The notes below the pieces were generated by a model. The model saw only the letters and a program-made list of their open reading frames with translations, did not search any database and was not told the DNA's origin. The position numbers and the translations under genes are program-made. From NCBI GenBank assembly GCA_026626905.1, contig JAPNUX010000002.1, positions 1 to 62,228 of the forward strand: 62,228 nucleotides of DNA, read 5' to 3'. Below, in pieces: positions 34,317 through 44,076 of the stretch (positions are counted from its first letter, which is position 1; each line of letters starts with the position of its first letter). The DNA comes from Desulfurococcus sp. (GTDB lineage Archaea > Thermoproteota > Thermoprotei_A > Sulfolobales > Desulfurococcaceae).

Positions 34317-34609
34317 GGCCGCGGGCACAGCTCTACTGCATCCACCGAGGAAGCCGGCCAGAGCCTTATCCGCGCTGGCTCAGCCCCGTTGACCCATGAA
34401 CGCCGGCGTCCAGGGTTAGGTTGCTCCCTTCCGGGCCTGGCCAGGTTCCCCCAGCTAAGGCGGTTCACCCCCTCCCTCCAGAGGGGGCTCCGCCTCCGCC
34501 GGCCCCATGGGGCGGGGTTCACGGCCTCACGCGGGGGGTGGCCGGCTCCTGGTGGATGCAGTAGTTTTCTGGCCTGGCTTAAGCCAGGCCCTCCCTGCGC
34601 CCGCGGCAT
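34317..34609 (-). ncRNA. ffs: Signal recognition particle 7S RNA
   Basis: A GC-rich block of about 290 bp with no believable ORF. On the minus strand it contains CAGGCCCGGAAGGGAGCAACC-like sequence (revcomp of 34420-34441), the invariant SRP54-binding helix 8 with the GNAR-type loop, and its 5' (GCCGCGGGCGC) and 3' (GCCCGCGGC) ends pair as helix 1, typical of archaeal 7S RNA. SRP RNA with SRP19 and SRP54 targets signal-peptide proteins such as those at 1284, 58029 and 62080. Ends are approximate to a few bases. The ORFs across it are artefacts of GC richness. Confidence 0.93.
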
Positions 34610-34630
34610 GCTTTCCTATCGTCTAGCGGG

Positions 34631-34640
34631 TTATTATTTC
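34631..34640 (-). promoter_or_regulatory. TATA box for SRP RNA
   Basis: Minus-strand GAAATAATAA ending 22 bp before the predicted RNA 5' end. Confidence 0.5.
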
Positions 34641-34643
34641 TTC

Positions 34644-35711
34644 TCAAGGATGGAGTATTAGTAGGAGGATTAGTATGAGTGTTACCAGGCTGATGGTGTC
34701 GGCTACGCTTTTATGCTTATCCCCTAGTATCTCCTTGAGGAATTTACCGCCGTCTGTGATGAAAAGCGGGGCAGCGTTTACTAGAGCTATACTGTAGTTC
34801 ACGATATAGTTCCATGAGAGGAATCTGTATACTGCTTCAGTTAGAGGGGCTCCGAGAAAAGCTATTAACTCTGTTCTCAAGGCGGGTGCAAGATACACTC
34901 CTATTCTAGTATCGTTTAATCCTATGGGGATGCTGAGGTTCACTATCCTGCCCTCTCTTAAAACGCTTACATAGAGTACTGTCGGCTTAGCTAACTTCTC
35001 TACTCTAGGTATATCCTTGATGCTCTTAACTAGTGTCCCATTAACCTCTACTATTATATCGTAAGCCTGTAGCCTGCCGTCAGCCGGGCTCCCAGGCTTT
35101 ACATCAGTGATCATTAAGCCAACCGGTAGCGTGATAGCTGAGAGAAGTAGTAGTGAAGTAAGTGCTAGAGCAAGATTACCTGCAATACCAGCTGATAGCA
35201 CACCGAGCCTCCTCGAGATCCCAGCCTGCTTGAATGCATCTTCATCTATCTCAACGTATGCAAGAGGGATTACCAGGGCTAGAATGAATCCATAGGATTT
35301 AATGTTAATACCGTTCCTCAAGGCGAGCTGCGCGTGGAGGAACTCGTGGAGAGAGGTAGCTAAGCCTACACTTATAATAAAGTATAAGATGTCTACTCCT
35401 ACAACGTTCACCCCCGGCACTAGAAGAGTGACACCGCTCTCACCAGTTGATATCTTACTAGCTATTGAAGCAATGATCGAGGCGTAGAAGAATACTAGGG
35501 AGGCTGCGAAAGCTAGGATCACCAGGATATTGTAGATGCTGCTTCTCTTGGAGAGCCTGCTCTCAACCTTCAAGCTCTTCTTCACATTTAAAATAACATA
35601 GCCTGTTACCTCTACACCACTATACCTCCCCTGGAGTACCCGCCTGTAGAGCAGGTTAACAACTACCCAGAAGACGGTTACCGAGAGTATTACAGTAGTC
35701 ATCCAATCCAT
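34644..35711 (-). CDS. Site-2 protease (M50) with PDZ domain
   Basis: 355 aa from ATG 35711 (the frame is open to a TTG at 35720). Multi-pass membrane protein. The zinc motif is LHEFLHA (H122, E123, H126) in a helix, and the second conserved motif appears as FITDGGKFL near residue 325, giving the third ligand Asp. Between them is a PDZ domain (VKPGSPADGRLQAYDIIVEV, residues about 195-260), as in RseP/S2P group enzymes. Its role is intramembrane cleavage, often in regulation or turnover of signal peptides. Substrates are not identifiable. The gene is divergent to the nucleotidyltransferase. Confidence 0.88.
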   Translation of the reverse strand: MDWMTTVILSVTVFWVVVNLLYRRVLQGRYSGVEVTGYVILNVKKSLKVESRLSKRSSIYNILVILAFAASLVFFYASIIASIASKISTGESGVTLLVPGVNVVGVDILYFIISVGLATSLHEFLHAQLALRNGINIKSYGFILALVIPLAYVEIDEDAFKQAGISRRLGVLSAGIAGNLALALTSLLLLSAITLPVGLMITDVKPGSPADGRLQAYDIIVEVNGTLVKSIKDIPRVEKLAKPTVLYVSVLREGRIVNLSIPIGLNDTRIGVYLAPALRTELIAFLGAPLTEAVYRFLSWNYIVNYSIALVNAAPLFITDGGKFLKEILGDKHKSVADTISLVTLILILLLILHP

Positions 35712-35867
35712 GGCGATCAATCCCTGGTATTCAATCCACGTGACTACGGATTCTCTAAGTCCTCTTTAAGTGAAGATGAAAGCTTGAAGTCTTAAATTAG
35801 GGTGTAAAGCGATAAATCACCTGCAGGGGTCTTCGAGAAGCCTGGAGGTTAATCAGGTGCTGGATTA

Positions 35868-36581
35868 TTGAGAAGGATGCAGCCGGGTTCAACATCAGAA
35901 TTTAAAGAGGTAGTCTACACTAGTGAGCATTGGAGTCTTCTCGGAAGGCTTAGAGAGAGGGCTTTAAGACTACTCAGCTTCTTCAATGAGAAGGGAGTTA
36001 ACGCTTACGTCCATGGAAGCATAGCGAGAGGAGATGTCTGGAAGGGTAGCGATATAGACTTGTTTATACCTGAACCCATCCCCAGCTATCTCGTTGAGAT
36101 AATACTCGAGGAAAAGGGGATTAAACCCTACGCTCGCTTCATAGTTATGGCTACACCTGTTAACACTCCTAAAGCCTACATAGTACTGGATAGCGAGGAA
36201 AAAGAGACTGTTAGCTTCCCGCTCCTCAAGCTTAAACCAAGAGAGTACGAGTTCTACAGGTTTGGGGGGATGCTGGATTACAAAGGGCTGGCTGAGGGTT
36301 TAAGGGTTCCAGGAGTAAACAAAGCATTGGTACTCATAGATCCTACTCCAAGAGGACACGTGGAGGTCACGGTCAGAGGATTCGAGGAGTATGTTGCGAG
36401 AAAGCTGGACGTAAGTATTGAGACCGTACTGGAGAGAGTGAGAGTTCTAACCAGGAGGAGTATTATAGGGAGGACAGGAGTCTTCCTTAAACACCAGCTC
36501 GCACCCGAAGAGTCCTTTGAAAACGCTTTAGAAGAGTTATCCCGGAGAAACGTCTTCCTGAGGAGGATGCTCTCGGAATAA
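35868..36581 (+). CDS. Nucleotidyltransferase-domain protein (pol beta superfamily)
   Basis: 237 aa. TTG start eight bases after GGTG; ATG 35877 is the alternative. The catalytic signature HGSIARGDVWKGSDIDLFI (G50, S51, D62, D64) is complete for the pol beta fold, with a third acidic strand expected in VMATPVNTPKAYIVLD. An extended C-terminal helical region (YEFYRFGGMLDYKGL, then a long helix VARKLDVSIETVLERV) is typical of a family of archaeal predicted nucleotidyltransferases of unknown substrate. Its 3' end overlaps the convergent pelota gene by 45 bp. Confidence 0.75.
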   Translation: MRRMQPGSTSEFKEVVYTSEHWSLLGRLRERALRLLSFFNEKGVNAYVHGSIARGDVWKGSDIDLFIPEPIPSYLVEIILEEKGIKPYARFIVMATPVNTPKAYIVLDSEEKETVSFPLLKLKPREYEFYRFGGMLDYKGLAEGLRVPGVNKALVLIDPTPRGHVEVTVRGFEEYVARKLDVSIETVLERVRVLTRRSIIGRTGVFLKHQLAPEESFENALEELSRRNVFLRRMLSE

Positions 36582-37628
36582 CCTGTATCTGAGGAGAGCG
36601 ATAATACCTCCAAACCCCTCGATTTCAGCTCCCACATCACTTCTACTGGAGACAACTACGACTTCCCCTCTACTTTTTCTAATCCTCTCGAGCGCTTCAT
36701 ATACACGTTCACGCTTCTCTTCATTCTCTTCTCGTAGTAGCTCGTGGGTTAAGGCTGCTTTAGATACAGCGCCGTAGAGAGCAGCCTCGTATACATCGTC
36801 TAAACCGTAGGCTACTAGCTCGGGGCTTGAGATTAAGAGCCTCTTGAATTCCTCGAGGATCCCCCTTGCCTTCACAATACTCAGCTCCCCCATAATCCTC
36901 CTTGCTACATCTCTCCTCAGAAGCTCGCTTACCCCGTGGCATCCTCCTGTTGAAGTAGAATCCACGTATACTGGGATGCCTGCTCTACTAGCTTTTACAG
37001 CTTCTGCAACCCTATTCTTGAAGTCGCCTGGCCCCGCTACTATAACTGCATTAATGTTTTCTCTCTCTAGAACACCGGCTACTATGGATTCAAGTGATTC
37101 AATGTAATTCTTGATTAACTCATCGTATTCAACTCTATAGGATTTCCCGGGGATGTTAGACCTCAACTCATCATAGTATTTAACACCTTGCTCTGTGAGC
37201 ACGGCGACACATGCTTCATCGTAGTCTACTGTAACCAGGAGAATTCTTCTCTTCTTCACGCTATCCTTCAGGAAGCTCAAGCTCTGTTCATCCCAGGCTT
37301 CTCTTACTAGTACTACCTGGTCGCCTGGATGCACATTGATCGTGTGGTAGTGTCCTTTAATCCCGTACTCCTCTGGGCCATCAACTACTATGCCTCTAAT
37401 TCTAAGCCTGTCAGTAAACTCCTGGAATTCTACTGCTTCAACCTGTAACCCCAGCGTCATAGGTATTCTCCTGCTGCTACCTCCTTCACCAGCTTTAACC
37501 TCTCTGGTTGTCTTAGCGTATACTATATCACCCTGCTTCAACAGCATGAATAGAGCCCAGAGGTCATCCTGGTCTTCTACGAGGACTCTGATAACCCCGC
37601 TTCTCAAGTCTTCTTCAAGTATCCTCAT
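36537..37628 (-). CDS. pelA: Pelota (aPelota), ribosome rescue factor
   Basis: 363 aa from ATG 37628 (MRILEEDLRSG, the family N-terminus), five bases after GGTGA; GTG 37643 would add only five residues. Three domains: N-terminal Sm-like domain, central eRF1-like domain with LLVTVDYDEACVAVL and VIVAGPGDFKN, and C-terminal domain with ALYGAVSKAALTHELL. aPelota with aEF1A recognises stalled ribosomes and empty A sites. Unlike eRF1 it lacks GGQ. It sits among other RNA-surveillance genes. Confidence 0.93.
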   Translation of the reverse strand: MRILEEDLRSGVIRVLVEDQDDLWALFMLLKQGDIVYAKTTREVKAGEGGSSRRIPMTLGLQVEAVEFQEFTDRLRIRGIVVDGPEEYGIKGHYHTINVHPGDQVVLVREAWDEQSLSFLKDSVKKRRILLVTVDYDEACVAVLTEQGVKYYDELRSNIPGKSYRVEYDELIKNYIESLESIVAGVLERENINAVIVAGPGDFKNRVAEAVKASRAGIPVYVDSTSTGGCHGVSELLRRDVARRIMGELSIVKARGILEEFKRLLISSPELVAYGLDDVYEAALYGAVSKAALTHELLREENEEKRERVYEALERIRKSRGEVVVVSSRSDVGAEIEGFGGIIALLRYRLFREHPPQEDVSPG

Positions 37629-37745
37629 GTTGTTCACCTTCACGTAGTGCTATGGAGCTTATTCTCCACGGGTTTAGAGTCTTAAAAGACGGTATTAATA
37701 TAGTGGGTTACCAGGGTATTCTAATGGGGGCTAGAGTGAATACTC

Positions 37746-40142
37746 ATGGAGATCGAATTCTACCTTCTAGATGCAACCTATGAGATTGTGGGCCGGGAGC
37801 CCCACGTAATACTCTGGGGTGTAACTAGAAGTGGTGAGAGAATAGTTTTAAGGGACCGGAGGTTCCGCCCATACTTCTACATTATATTGAGGGAGGATGC
37901 TGACACCGACACCATAGCTAGAAGAATTAAAGCGCTGAGTGAAGCGGGATCCCCGATAATAGATGTAAGACCTGTTGAGAAGAAGTTCTTCGGGAGAAGG
38001 GTTAAAGCGTTAAGGGTTACAACAGTTATACCTGAATCCGTGAGGAGATACAGGGATATCGTGAGAACTATTAGCGGAGTGGAGGAAGTCCTAGAAGCAG
38101 ATATAAGGTTCAGCATGAGGTATATCCTCGACCACATGCTGGAGCCCTGTGGATGGCATACTGCGGAGGTGGTGGAAGCCCCTGTCCCACCAGGTTATAG
38201 AGTCGCCAGGGCATTCGAGGTCACAGGCTCTATAAAACCAGTTGGTGATGTAAGACCACCCTCCGATCTCCGCGTGCTGGCATTCGACATCGAGGTGTTC
38301 ACTGAGTCAGGCTCCCCGCATCCTGAGAGAGACCCGGTTATAGTGATAGGAGTGAAAACTAGTAGCGGTGAGAGAAAACAGTTCACGGCTGAAGGCATGG
38401 ATGATAGAGGAGTAATCTCAGGTTTTGCAGGCTACATCCTGGAGTACGATCCGGACGTGATAGTAGGATATAATAGTAATAGATTCGACTGGCAGTACCT
38501 GCTGGAGCGATCGAAAACCCTGGGCTTGAAGCTAGATGTTGGTCGAAGAGTCAACGGGCAGCCTTCTACAAGCACGTACGGCCATGTATCTATTCCAGGC
38601 AGGCTTAACGTTGACCTGCTAGACTATGCTGAAGGCATACCTGAAGTAAAGTTGAAGAGCCTTGACGTAGTAGCAGACTACCTCGGTGTAATGAAGAGAA
38701 GTGAGAGAGTACTCATAGACTACACTGATATCCCAAAGTACTGGAGGGATCCAGGTAAGAGAAGCCTGCTCCTCAAGTACAACATGGATGATGTTGAATC
38801 CACAATGGGGTTAGCCGAGAAGTTCCTCCCCTTTGCTATGCAGCTCTCCAGTATTACAGGGTTACCCTTGGATCAAGTTGGAGCTGCAAGCGTCGGCAAC
38901 AGGCTTGAATGGTTCCTTATGAGGGAGGCCTTCGAGAAGAATGAGCTGATACCGAATAGAGTGGAGAAGGAGGCTGAACCCTATAAGGGGGCTGTAGTAC
39001 TCCAGCCATTAACAGGGATCCATGAGAATATCGCAGTACTGGACTTTACAAGCATGTACCCCAGTATTATGATAAAGTATAATATAGGGCCTGACACCAT
39101 AGTGGAAGATGAATGCAATGAGAGAGAGCATAACATTGCACCTGAGGTAGGACACTGTTTTAGAAGAGAGCCGCCAGGCTTCCTCAAAGACGTCCTTCAA
39201 GCACTACTATCGCTTAGAAGACAAATAAGAGCTGAAATGAAGAAGTATGCTCCCGACTCACCAGAATACAAGCTACTGGATGAAAGGCAGAAAGCTATTA
39301 AAGTACTAGCTAACGCTGCGTACGGATACATGGGATGGATTGCAGCTAGATGGTACTGCAGGAAGTGTGCTGAAGCTGTGACAGCCTGGGGGCGTAGAAC
39401 GATCCTGAGTGCAATAGACTACGCGAGAAAAATAGGGTTAAAAGTGATATACGGTGACACAGACTCTCTTTTCGTAGAGAACAACCCGGATAAAATAAGC
39501 AGGCTGGTAGAATTCGTTGAGAAGGAACTAGGCTTCGAGATAAAAGTTGACAAGGTGTACAGGAGAGTATTCTTCACTGAAGCCAAGAAGAGGTATGCTG
39601 GGCTACTAGAAGATGGACGCGTAGATATAGTAGGATTTGAGGCAGTGCGAGGAGACTGGGCTGAGATAGCTAAGGATGTTCAAGAGGAGGTCACAGAGAT
39701 CCTCCTCAGCGAGAAGAATGTAGATAAAGCCATAGAGTACGTTAGAAGGATTATAGCAGATTTAAACCAGGGTAAAATACCTCTCGAGAAACTAATCGTG
39801 TGGAAGACTCTCACAAGGCCGCTAGAAGAGTACAAGGTTGAAGCACCACATGTAAACGCTGCGAGAAAGCTTAAAGGAATGGGTATGCGGGTTGAAGTAG
39901 GAGATAAAGTAGGATATATTGTAGTTAAGGGTTCAGGGAAGATCTCTGAGAGAGCTGAACCCTACATTCTAGTCAAGGATCCGAGAAGCGTGGATTCAGC
40001 CTACTACGTGGAACACCAGGTTATTCCAGCAGCGCTAAGAATCCTCGGCTACTTTGGTGTGACAGAGGATACATTAAAGAAGGCTGCAAGCACAGCTGGC
40101 AGGAGAAGCCTCTTCGACTACAGTAGAGGGAAGTCTAGTTGA
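37746..40142 (+). CDS. polB3: Family B DNA polymerase, PolB3 type
   Basis: 798 aa. N-terminal domain MEIEFYLLDATYEIVGREPH is typical of PolB3/Pol delta-like archaeal enzymes (uracil-sensing pocket). The exonuclease begins VLAFDIEVFTE (Exo I) with GYNSNRFDWQYL (Exo II) and YNMDDVESTMGLA (Exo III). Polymerase motifs: LDFTSMYPSIMIKYNIGPD (A), KVLANAAYGYMGW (B), YGDTDSLFVE (C). It differs clearly from PolB1 at 21737 and is a replicative or repair polymerase. Confidence 0.93.
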   Translation: MEIEFYLLDATYEIVGREPHVILWGVTRSGERIVLRDRRFRPYFYIILREDADTDTIARRIKALSEAGSPIIDVRPVEKKFFGRRVKALRVTTVIPESVRRYRDIVRTISGVEEVLEADIRFSMRYILDHMLEPCGWHTAEVVEAPVPPGYRVARAFEVTGSIKPVGDVRPPSDLRVLAFDIEVFTESGSPHPERDPVIVIGVKTSSGERKQFTAEGMDDRGVISGFAGYILEYDPDVIVGYNSNRFDWQYLLERSKTLGLKLDVGRRVNGQPSTSTYGHVSIPGRLNVDLLDYAEGIPEVKLKSLDVVADYLGVMKRSERVLIDYTDIPKYWRDPGKRSLLLKYNMDDVESTMGLAEKFLPFAMQLSSITGLPLDQVGAASVGNRLEWFLMREAFEKNELIPNRVEKEAEPYKGAVVLQPLTGIHENIAVLDFTSMYPSIMIKYNIGPDTIVEDECNEREHNIAPEVGHCFRREPPGFLKDVLQALLSLRRQIRAEMKKYAPDSPEYKLLDERQKAIKVLANAAYGYMGWIAARWYCRKCAEAVTAWGRRTILSAIDYARKIGLKVIYGDTDSLFVENNPDKISRLVEFVEKELGFEIKVDKVYRRVFFTEAKKRYAGLLEDGRVDIVGFEAVRGDWAEIAKDVQEEVTEILLSEKNVDKAIEYVRRIIADLNQGKIPLEKLIVWKTLTRPLEEYKVEAPHVNAARKLKGMGMRVEVGDKVGYIVVKGSGKISERAEPYILVKDPRSVDSAYYVEHQVIPAALRILGYFGVTEDTLKKAASTAGRRSLFDYSRGKSS

Positions 40143-40250
40143 TTAAAGGTAGATTTATAAGGATACTCTAAGTTTAAAGAAGAGGTAGAATTAAACGTTA
40201 CTAAGCTACCAGTAGCTTGAACTGGAGTACTCGAGTCATGGGTGGTATAG

Positions 40251-40478
40251 TTGAGTGAGACAGCTCACAAGATACTCGAGGAGAGTATTGGAAAACTAGT
40301 CTTAATTAAAACTAAGGATAACACGGCGCTCAGAGGAAGGCTTAGAAGCTTCGACCAGCACTTAAATGTAGTGTTAGATGACACTGATGAAATACACAGT
40401 GATGGATCAACAAGAAAGCTTGGAACAGTTGTAGTTAGAGGCGATACCGTAGTACTTGTATCACCGTTAAACGAGTAG
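40251..40478 (+). CDS. lsm: Sm-like archaeal protein (Lsm)
   Basis: 75 aa, one Sm domain with LVLIKTKDNTALRGRLRSFD (Sm1) and LGTVVVRGDTVVLVSP (Sm2, the IRG-type RGD(T) motif). TTG start follows GGTGG. Lsm heptamers bind U-rich RNA and tRNA precursors. The linkage with L37e, 15 bp downstream, is conserved in archaea. Confidence 0.92.
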   Translation: MSETAHKILEESIGKLVLIKTKDNTALRGRLRSFDQHLNVVLDDTDEIHSDGSTRKLGTVVVRGDTVVLVSPLNE

Positions 40479-40493
40479 GAAGGGGTGTGCTAG

Positions 40494-40682
40494 ATGGTTA
40501 AAGGTACAACCAGTATGGGTAAGCATGGGAGAAGCAAGACTCATATAAGATGCAGGAGATGCGGGCGCCACAGCTTCAATGTAGCGAAAGGGTATTGTGC
40601 AGCATGCGGCTTCGGCAGGAGTAAGAGGATTAGGAGGTATAAGTGGGCTAACAAGAAGGTTAATAGGATTCGAGTAGTTTAA
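40494..40682 (+). CDS. rpl37e: 50S ribosomal protein L37e
   Basis: 62 aa, basic, with zinc ligands [10 protein letters not shown] and [11 protein letters not shown]. It is the second gene of the lsm-rpl37e pair and ends with KVNRIRVV. Confidence 0.95.
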   Translation: MVKGTTSMGKHGRSKTHIRCRRCGRHSFNVAKGYCAACGFGRSKRIRRYKWANKKVNRIRVV

Positions 40683-40772
40683 CCCGGAGGCAGCAGGCTT
40701 AATACCTGTGATTTAGATAGAATAATTACCTCTCTTAACACATAAGTTTTACTTAAGAGTGGTGTCAGCACT

Positions 40773-41999
40773 ATGGCTAAGTACCTTGTTAAAGCCAGGA
40801 TAGAAATCGACGGAGTTGTCGATAAGCATGACATTATAGGAGCAATCTTCGGGCAGACAGAAGGGATCCTTGGTAACGAGTTTGACTTGAGAATTCTCCA
40901 GGATAGAGGTCGCGTCGGGAGAATAGTAGTAAATACTAGGGTTCAAGGGAACAAGACCGTGGGAGAAATACAGATACCCAGCAACCTGGATAGAGTTGAG
41001 ACAGCACTACTCGCCGCATTAATTGAAACTGTCGATAAAGTAGGACCTTACGATTCAAGTATAACAGTAGTGGATATCATTGATCTTAGAGTGGAGAGAA
41101 TAAAGAAGGTGATTGAGAGAGCTGTAGAAATACTTAGAAAGTGGAGTAAAGAGAAGACTCCTGATGTCAAGGAACTAATTAAAACTATACAGGAGTACAT
41201 GAAGACCCCTGAACCAATATCATACGGCCCCGAGGAGCTTCCAGCCGGACCAGACGTGGATAAAGCGGAGGAGGTAATAGTTGTCGAAGGACGAGCCGAC
41301 GTAATAAACCTACTACGCTACGGCTACACGAACGTTATAGCTCTAGGAGGAGCTAGAAGAGTCCCTGAAACCCTAAAAAGCCTAGCTGAATCCAAAAAGA
41401 TAACTCTCTTCGTCGACGGAGACCACGGCGGGGACTTAATACTAAGGGAAGTTCTAAGAAACATGAAGGTCGACTATGTAGCGCGGGCGCCGAGCGAGCG
41501 GGAGGTCGAGGAACTCAGCTCACGGGAGGTTGAGGAGGCTCTCTCCAGGAAGGTAGATGTATTCCAGTACCTAGAGGAGCAGCTCAAGCAAGGGGTTCGG
41601 GAAGCCCAGTTCCTCATGCAAGTGCAGAGAAGGCTTCACAAGATGCCGGAGGAGGCTGTTAAACCCCCTGAGAAACTGGTATCTGAGCAGACGGAGACTC
41701 TAACACTACCATCAAGCCTTATTAAGGACGTTAAGGAGCTCCATGGAACACTAGAAGCCAAGTTATACTCGAGCAGCTGGAATCTCATTAAGCAGGTGCA
41801 GGTGAGGGATCTAGTCGCCGAGATACAGGGGGTTGAGCCTGGGGGAGTATACGCTGTAGTATTCGATGGTATAATAACTCAGAGGCTGATAGATGTTGCA
41901 GCCGAGAAGCAGGTTAAAGTGCTGGTAGGTGCTAGACTAGGGAAAGCCATGTACAAGCCGCCTGAGCTTCTTGTCCTAACCTTCAATGAACTCCTATGA
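40773..41999 (+). CDS. dnaG: DnaG-like primase (archaeal DnaG)
   Basis: 408 aa. N-terminal region (KYLVKARIEIDGVVDKHDIIGAIFG in parts) is specific to archaeal DnaG, with the Toprim domain at EEVIVVEGRADVINLLRYGY and LFVDGDHGGDLILREVL (acidic DxD-type metal site), and a C-terminal helical domain. Archaeal DnaG makes short primers in vitro and is also reported in exosome preparations through Rrp4/Csl4, giving a link to the exosome cluster at 13-16 kb. A TATA-like AGTTTTACTTAAG element lies at 40743-40755. Confidence 0.93.
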   Translation: MAKYLVKARIEIDGVVDKHDIIGAIFGQTEGILGNEFDLRILQDRGRVGRIVVNTRVQGNKTVGEIQIPSNLDRVETALLAALIETVDKVGPYDSSITVVDIIDLRVERIKKVIERAVEILRKWSKEKTPDVKELIKTIQEYMKTPEPISYGPEELPAGPDVDKAEEVIVVEGRADVINLLRYGYTNVIALGGARRVPETLKSLAESKKITLFVDGDHGGDLILREVLRNMKVDYVARAPSEREVEELSSREVEEALSRKVDVFQYLEEQLKQGVREAQFLMQVQRRLHKMPEEAVKPPEKLVSEQTETLTLPSSLIKDVKELHGTLEAKLYSSSWNLIKQVQVRDLVAEIQGVEPGGVYAVVFDGIITQRLIDVAAEKQVKVLVGARLGKAMYKPPELLVLTFNELL

Positions 42000-42187
42000 T
42001 CATTACGCTTCCAGGAATAGCTCCCCGGGGCCTTCTTTTTAAAGCTATCGCACGCTATGCGTGAAGACCCAGCTACTCAACCCTCTGCCAGCTGGATTAT
42101 CCACGTGTTCTTGTAAGACAAGATATTTAAAATCGGGTAGAGGAGATTAGGAAACAGCTTGTAGCATGAATTAAAAGGCTGGATTGC

Positions 42188-42895
42188 ATGGTGGGAGTCT
42201 TGCCGCTGAGTAAAGGAGATTTCGTGCTAGTCGAGTACACTGTTAGAGTTAAAGAGTCGAATACACTGGTAGACACAACAGATGCAGAGCTAGCTAAGAA
42301 GGAGAATATCTATGAAGCAGACAAGCTGTACGGGCCCACGCTAATAATACTTGGAAGAGGCTGGCTGAACGAGCATGTAGAGGAGGAGGTACTCAAATAC
42401 GATGTTGGAAGCGAGATTGAAGTAGAGCTACCGCCTGAGAAGGCCTTCGGGGAGAGATCACCAGATAAAGTCAGAGTTTACAGTTTAAGAGAGTTCCAGA
42501 GAAGAGGCTATAATCCTAGTGTAGGTGATGTAGTGGAGGTGGAAGGAGCCCGCGGAATAGTGAAAAGCGTGAGTGGCGGTAGAGTCACAGTAGACTTTAA
42601 TCACCCATTAGCCGGTAAAACCCTTGTATACAAGGTGAAAATAGTAGGGAAGATAGAGGATCTCGTTGAGAAGGCTAGAGCTCTCTCCTCGAGATACCTT
42701 AAGATACCGCTCAGTGAAGTAGAAGTATCTATAAGCGAAAGTGAGGGAAAGATGACTATCTCAATACCAGGCAAGTATCTATCGAAGAGGGATCTAGGCT
42801 ACTCTAAGATAGCGCTTGCTGCCGAGATACTCGACTTGTTCAAGGATAAAGTATCCTCTCTGGTATTCCAGGAGGTAATCACTAGAAGCCAGTAG
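42188..42895 (+). CDS. FKBP-type peptidyl-prolyl cis-trans isomerase (SlyD-like)
   Basis: 235 aa. FKBP core at the N-terminus (KGDFVLVEYTVRVKE, GRGWLNEHVEEEVLKYDVG, PPEKAFGERSPDKV) with the IF (insert-in-flap) domain region (VGDVVEVEGARGIVKSVSGG) and GKTLVYKVKIVGKI. Length is that of the long archaeal FKBPs, with a C-terminal mixed domain. It catalyses proline isomerisation and acts as a chaperone. TTG 42200, with GGTGGG just upstream, is an alternative start. A TATA-like ATATTTAAAATC at 42122-42132 precedes it. Confidence 0.88.
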   Translation: MVGVLPLSKGDFVLVEYTVRVKESNTLVDTTDAELAKKENIYEADKLYGPTLIILGRGWLNEHVEEEVLKYDVGSEIEVELPPEKAFGERSPDKVRVYSLREFQRRGYNPSVGDVVEVEGARGIVKSVSGGRVTVDFNHPLAGKTLVYKVKIVGKIEDLVEKARALSSRYLKIPLSEVEVSISESEGKMTISIPGKYLSKRDLGYSKIALAAEILDLFKDKVSSLVFQEVITRSQ

Positions 42896-42935
42896 CCGGG
42901 TCCCGTTGGGTAGCAGCGAGAGCTAGAGTCTTTCT

Positions 42936-43994
42936 TTAATCGATTACACCTGTATCCCTGGCTACCTTGTATGCTGCTTCGCTTGTCAGACCCGTTTCCC
43001 CTAGAATAGTGTATCTCTCGGGTCTAATGGAGTGCGCTATTGTTAGAGCTTTGACTACCTCCTCCGGCGTGAACCCTAGTTCTCTAGCAGTTGTCGGCAA
43101 GCCTATCTTCTTCATAATGTTTCTCACAAGCCTCCATCTCGGATCCCCGTATATGTAGAGCATTATTATTGTTCCAAGCGCCACCTGCTCGCCGTGAAGC
43201 GCTCTACCCGGCGCGATTAAATCGAGTGCATGGCTGAATAAGTGCTCGCTACCGCTGGCAGGTCTACTCGAGCCTGCTATACACATTGAGACACCGCTAC
43301 TCACAAGCGCCTCTACGAGTATTCTTATACCCTCCTCAGACCCTCTTGCGATTAATTCATGGTATTTTATGACATGCCTCGCGCTCATCAATGCTAGCTG
43401 AGCAGCGTATTCACCATAATACTCGCCTTTCAACATGTGTGCTAGACGCCAATCTTTAACTGCTACAAGCTTGCCGAGCAGGTCTCCTACACCTGAGAGT
43501 ATGAGTCTCCTCGGAGCCTTGGATATTATCTCGGTGTCAGCTATTATTGCGTAGGGAGTCTTCGTGTATATGCTTGTCGGTCTAGCAAGCCCTTTAAGGC
43601 TTGCAAAGGGGCTTGCTATCCCATCATGGCTTGGCGCTAAAGGCACGCTTATAACATGAGCGCCTGTTTTTAATCCAATGTACTTAGCTAAGTCTATTAC
43701 GCGTCCACCACCGACACCTACCACTATGCCTACTTTTTTCTCTACAGCTTCGTAGGCTAGCTTCTCAGCTGTGGATACTGAGGCATCACTAGCAAACCAT
43801 GTTACAACACTGTTATCTCGGCTTAGCATCTCCTCAACAATCCTGCCTCCAGCCTTATAGGTGTTCTCGCCTGTCACAATACCTATCTGGCCAGGTACCC
43901 TGGGTATCCCGGAGACCACGTCGTGAATCCTCTTGATTGCACCAGGACCTATGAGCACTTTGCTTGGTAGCGTTATCTCGTGGATACTATTCAA
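42936..43994 (-). CDS. egsA: Glycerol-1-phosphate dehydrogenase [NAD(P)+]
   Basis: 352 aa, TTG start after GGGGG. Iron-alcohol-dehydrogenase fold: dinucleotide motif VGVGGGRVIDLAKYIG, PLAPSHDGIASPFA with the metal Asp, SEHLFSHALD and LHGEQVALGTI with the two metal His. The enzyme forms sn-glycerol-1-phosphate, the first committed step of archaeal membrane lipid synthesis, and establishes the archaeal stereochemistry. Convergent with the FKBP gene. Confidence 0.95.
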   Translation of the reverse strand: MNSIHEITLPSKVLIGPGAIKRIHDVVSGIPRVPGQIGIVTGENTYKAGGRIVEEMLSRDNSVVTWFASDASVSTAEKLAYEAVEKKVGIVVGVGGGRVIDLAKYIGLKTGAHVISVPLAPSHDGIASPFASLKGLARPTSIYTKTPYAIIADTEIISKAPRRLILSGVGDLLGKLVAVKDWRLAHMLKGEYYGEYAAQLALMSARHVIKYHELIARGSEEGIRILVEALVSSGVSMCIAGSSRPASGSEHLFSHALDLIAPGRALHGEQVALGTIIMLYIYGDPRWRLVRNIMKKIGLPTTARELGFTPEEVVKALTIAHSIRPERYTILGETGLTSEAAYKVARDTGVID

Positions 43995-44076
43995 GGCTAC
44001 AACCCCCTGCTATATGGTTATCTTTATAATGCTGAAAGCCTTAATATCTCGATAGTCTTAGAGGGTGGTTCTCTCA

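Noticed and set aside
34289-34661. Pro/Gly/Arg-rich ORFs on both strands
   Set aside because: They lie on the GC-rich SRP RNA gene; composition and lack of signals argue against coding.
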